From Nitzschia sp. DOCU1 (Eukaryota > Bacillariophyta > Bacillariophyceae > Bacillariales > Bacillariaceae): DNA of 64,000 nt. Where the stretch lies: contig OX595991.1 in NCBI GenBank assembly GCA_951394045.1, positions 1,054,001 through 1,118,000 on the forward strand, written 5' to 3'. Every line of letters begins with the position of its first letter. Position 1 is the first letter of the stretch. This document shows, one piece after another, positions 61,529-64,000 of this stretch. The notes under the pieces were generated by a model, which ran no database searches, was not told the DNA's origin, and saw nothing but the letters and a program-made list of their open reading frames with translations. The translations under genes were made by a program, and so were the position numbers.

Positions 61529-62660
61529 CCTTAAGAAGAGCGACAAAATTAACAAAACGCACTCAGCGGGGATAAAATGAAAGTCAACTGACTTTTTACT
61601 GCTGAACTTCTGCCTGATGGCGACGCTATTTCCTGAAACAACGTAATGTAGCTATGTACCACTGCAGGTCTTTTGTCAGCGGTCTCGATCGAACTTGCCG
61701 TGTGAGAGAGGTTTACCTCTCTTCTATCATATCACAAAAAGCACAGCCGTCGCTTTTGCCGTGATGACAAAACGAGAAACGCGGGGCGGGCGGTGAATAT
61801 GACGAGAAGAAGAAAACGGAGAACGTTTTTTACCGTTGCTGCGTGTGAAAACCCCCTCGGACCCCCGGGAATGAAATGAATCGTGCCCCGTGCACCTACG
61901 CCGGGTTGCGTCCCAGAACCGTACCTGGTACCTGGTAAAGTAGCTAGCATAAGCTACTGGAGGTATTTGCTAACAGGGTGGTTTTGCGTACTCTTTGCTC
62001 CTCTAACCATACCGACTTGGGTAAAATAGGGATGACTCAATCACCACAGCACTCTGCATGCTACCTGGCACTTGTACGATCCGATTTATAGTCCCTTGGT
62101 GCATCATCTAGTAGCTTGCTAGTAGAGCATCCACTATCCCCAGAAGTTACTAAGTCTCGTCTCTACTAGCTAGAGTAGTTACTAGGGAGGTGCGAAGGTA
62201 CTGCATTTGTCCCTGCTAACGTAGACTTTTCTACCAACAAATTTTATCCTAGCCCTGGCAGAACTTATCCACGCACCACTACACATTCCTATATTTAGTT
62301 ATCATTGTGATCGAATAGACGGAGGCAGCCCTCCACCAAGAAGCCCCTCGTCTTGACCTCGAGCCCCCGTCGACAGCAGCACCTCACCAAATGCCGTGTA
62401 GTTGTACCAATTCGAATGCTTGAAAGTTGTGCCACTTGTGAAAGCACCAAAGTGACCAGATTTCGTAATGAGCGTTTTGGCAGACTGACTCGTTAGAATT
62501 TTCAAATAAATACCGTCCCCGTCCTTTTCCAAATCGGCATTTAACAGAGTTAAAAGGCATTTTCACGTGACAAGTAGTATTATCTTGATAGGGTAGTTCG
62601 ATCCCATGATGCGAAATGAATGCATGCAAGATGCGCGGCTCACTGGACAACCGGCGACGT
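61529..62660. other. Intergenic between the two paralogs
   Basis: 1132 bp. It holds the promoter of paralog 1 and the 3' region of paralog 2. Two overlapping minus-strand frames at 62302-62650 lack family features. An AG/CTAG-rich stretch near 62100-62180 is unexplained. Nothing else recognised. Confidence 0.4.
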
Positions 62661-64000
62661 TTAATACTTTCCGGCGCTCACATTTTTCTCCCAAGATGGC
62701 CGAGTCTTTTGCCTCTCCATACGCTTTTCGATTTCCCTTTGACGACGGTCTTCGCGGTATGTCTTGTGAGTTCCAGGGATGGGGACAACACCCAACAACT
62801 TGAGCTTCTTTTTCTTTTTCTTGTTTCCCTTGGAGTCGACCGTGATCACGCTTTCTTCGTCTTCATCGTCATTCTTGTCTGTATTGGAATCTTCTGAATT
62901 AATAGGCAAAGAAGTGCAGAATAGCATTAGTCGAAATCACGTTCAAAAGCGTCCGTACAATATATGCGCCAAAGATAGACTTACCATCAGCTAACTCCTT
63001 TTCGTCCTGGACAACTGCTTGCGAGGGCATTCGAAGAGTTTGCTTCTCGCATTCACGCTTCTTCTTGGCTGGAATAATAGCCTCCTTAAGCATTTTCTTG
63101 TCAAGTGTAGCAGTGGCAACAGCGGTCTTCGTGGCCAACCGTGTCGTTTTCAGCGCCACTTTTCCTGTCAACTTGGTGGTCTTAACTCCCAACTTCGCAG
63201 TCTTGACCATACCTCCAGCAGTGGCCTTAACAGACTTTCCGAGGAGGGCCTTGGACTTGCCAAGCAATTTTCGCCTGCGTTTACGTTCTTCCTCCTCTGC
63301 TTCGATCTGTCGAATACGCTTGGCAATAAGTTCATCCGAGAATCCCCGGTCGTTTGCAATCTGTTGAGCCCCTTTGCTGACTACCTGATACAATTCCCGA
63401 ATCCTCTCAATGTCGTTGATCCCCGCATCCCACTGCCGACTCTGCTCATTCCACACTGCTTCTACAGCGCTTTCTTTGAGCATCTTGACCTTCGCTGCTC
63501 CCATTGACGTCCAAGCCTCCAAGCCCCGGTACTCAATTTTCTTGGAGTTCTTGTCAATCTTCCGGCCCAGCTCTCTCGTCCGTTCCTCGACTTTCTCTGC
63601 CGTCTTCCGCGCCAGAGCTACCATCTTATCATAATCATCCCGTTTGTACCAGGATCGACTGATTTCATGCTTCGTGTAGTCATTGATGTGTAGAATCGTT
63701 TGCATTTCATCGAATTCGTCGAAACGAATCGTGATCTTACGTGGAGGCAATTCGTCAATCACCTCTTCCTCAAAGAATTCCTCTTCAATAATCTCTTCTT
63801 CATAATATTCTTCTTCTAATACACCGCTCTCCTCTTCGTAGTCATACGAGGAGGCCTGACGCCGGAGCCCAGCAGCGCCGTCCGAACTCCGTCGCGCGGC
63901 ACCAGGTTTCGCTTGGGCGTTGGATGCGGCTATCCATAATGCCTGACTACTAGTGGAATGTCCCGACTGACCTCCATTGCTGTGGTTGCTACCATTGAGG
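62661..64000 (-). CDS. Charged protein of the same unnamed family, paralog 2, 5' end missing
   Basis: The frame is open from the window edge (first full codon 63999) to 62985, then continues 62893-62661 after a 91-bp intron (GTAAGT...AATTCAG). At least 415 aa are present, without the start. The acidic run (EEEYYEEEIIEEEFFEEE) precedes the conserved core: KITIRFDEFDEMQTILHIND, SWYKRDDYDKMVALAR, RGLEAWTSMG and SAVEAVWNEQSRQWDAG. A Lys/Thr-rich repetitive helix follows (KTTKLTGKVALKTTRLATKT), then a Lys run and the ending RPSWEKNVSAGKY. Core, intron position and ending match paralog 1. Function unknown. Confidence 0.75.

Noticed and set aside
62302..62650. Two overlapping minus-strand frames as a gene or transposon remnant
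   Set aside because: No recognisable domain, different frames, and no terminal repeats or target duplications seen.

Overview
The window is nuclear DNA of a photosynthetic stramenopile, most likely a diatom. The case rests on: a plastid presequence carrying the ASAFAP cleavage motif (gene at 32760); short GT-AG introns of about 58-130 bp; gene families common in diatoms (F-box proteins, PLAC8, single-pass LRR proteins, vWA/DUF2828, CPP1-like); tight convergent gene ends, often under 120 bp apart; and TGACGTCA (CRE/bZIP-type) palindromes in intergenic DNA. I cannot name the species. No rRNA, tRNA, CRISPR array or intact transposon was recognised.

Layout. 0-8.3 kb: a truncated gene start, an ankyrin/TRP-like channel, an F-box protein, and a zinc-knuckle/TatD-like/GGCT-like fusion. 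8.7-11.4 kb: a GT92-like glycosyltransferase followed by a broken GT15-like domain that may once have belonged to the same gene. 11.5-18.1 kb: a JMJD6-like oxygenase, a second F-box protein, a START-domain protein and a transglutaminase-like protein with a C-terminal beta-sandwich. 18.2-25.4 kb: a large LRR membrane protein, decayed copies of that beta-sandwich, a three-exon PLAC8 gene and a LON-domain protein. 26-36 kb: a Qc-SNARE, the mismatch-repair endonuclease PMS2, a CK2-beta-like protein, a CPP1-like plastid protein and the ER Hsp70 BiP. 36.4-48.5 kb: an FGE/sulfatase-modifying-factor-like protein, a WD40 protein, two small secreted proteins, a probable plastid SpoU methyltransferase, a kinesin and an LRR-kinase. 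48.5-59.6 kb: copies of a dispersed repeat, a vWA/DUF2828 protein, TAF11, an unknown small protein, a secreted or ER membrane protein, a secreted subtilase and two hypothetical genes. 59.6-64 kb: a 144-bp tandem duplication and two tandem paralogs of an unnamed domain family, the second running off the window.

The genes form no single pathway; this is ordinary gene-dense euchromatin. Secretory and plastid functions recur (BiP, SNARE, subtilase, FGE, glycosyltransferases, CPP1-like, LON, SpoU). Many neighbours are divergent and share 0.4-0.7 kb promoters. Exon joins were built by hand from GT-AG signals, reading frame and family continuity, without transcripts. No clearly new multi-gene system was found. 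The best leads are the tandem paralog family at 60-64 kb, the dispersed repeat, the broken bifunctional glycosyltransferase locus and the unusual domain fusions.
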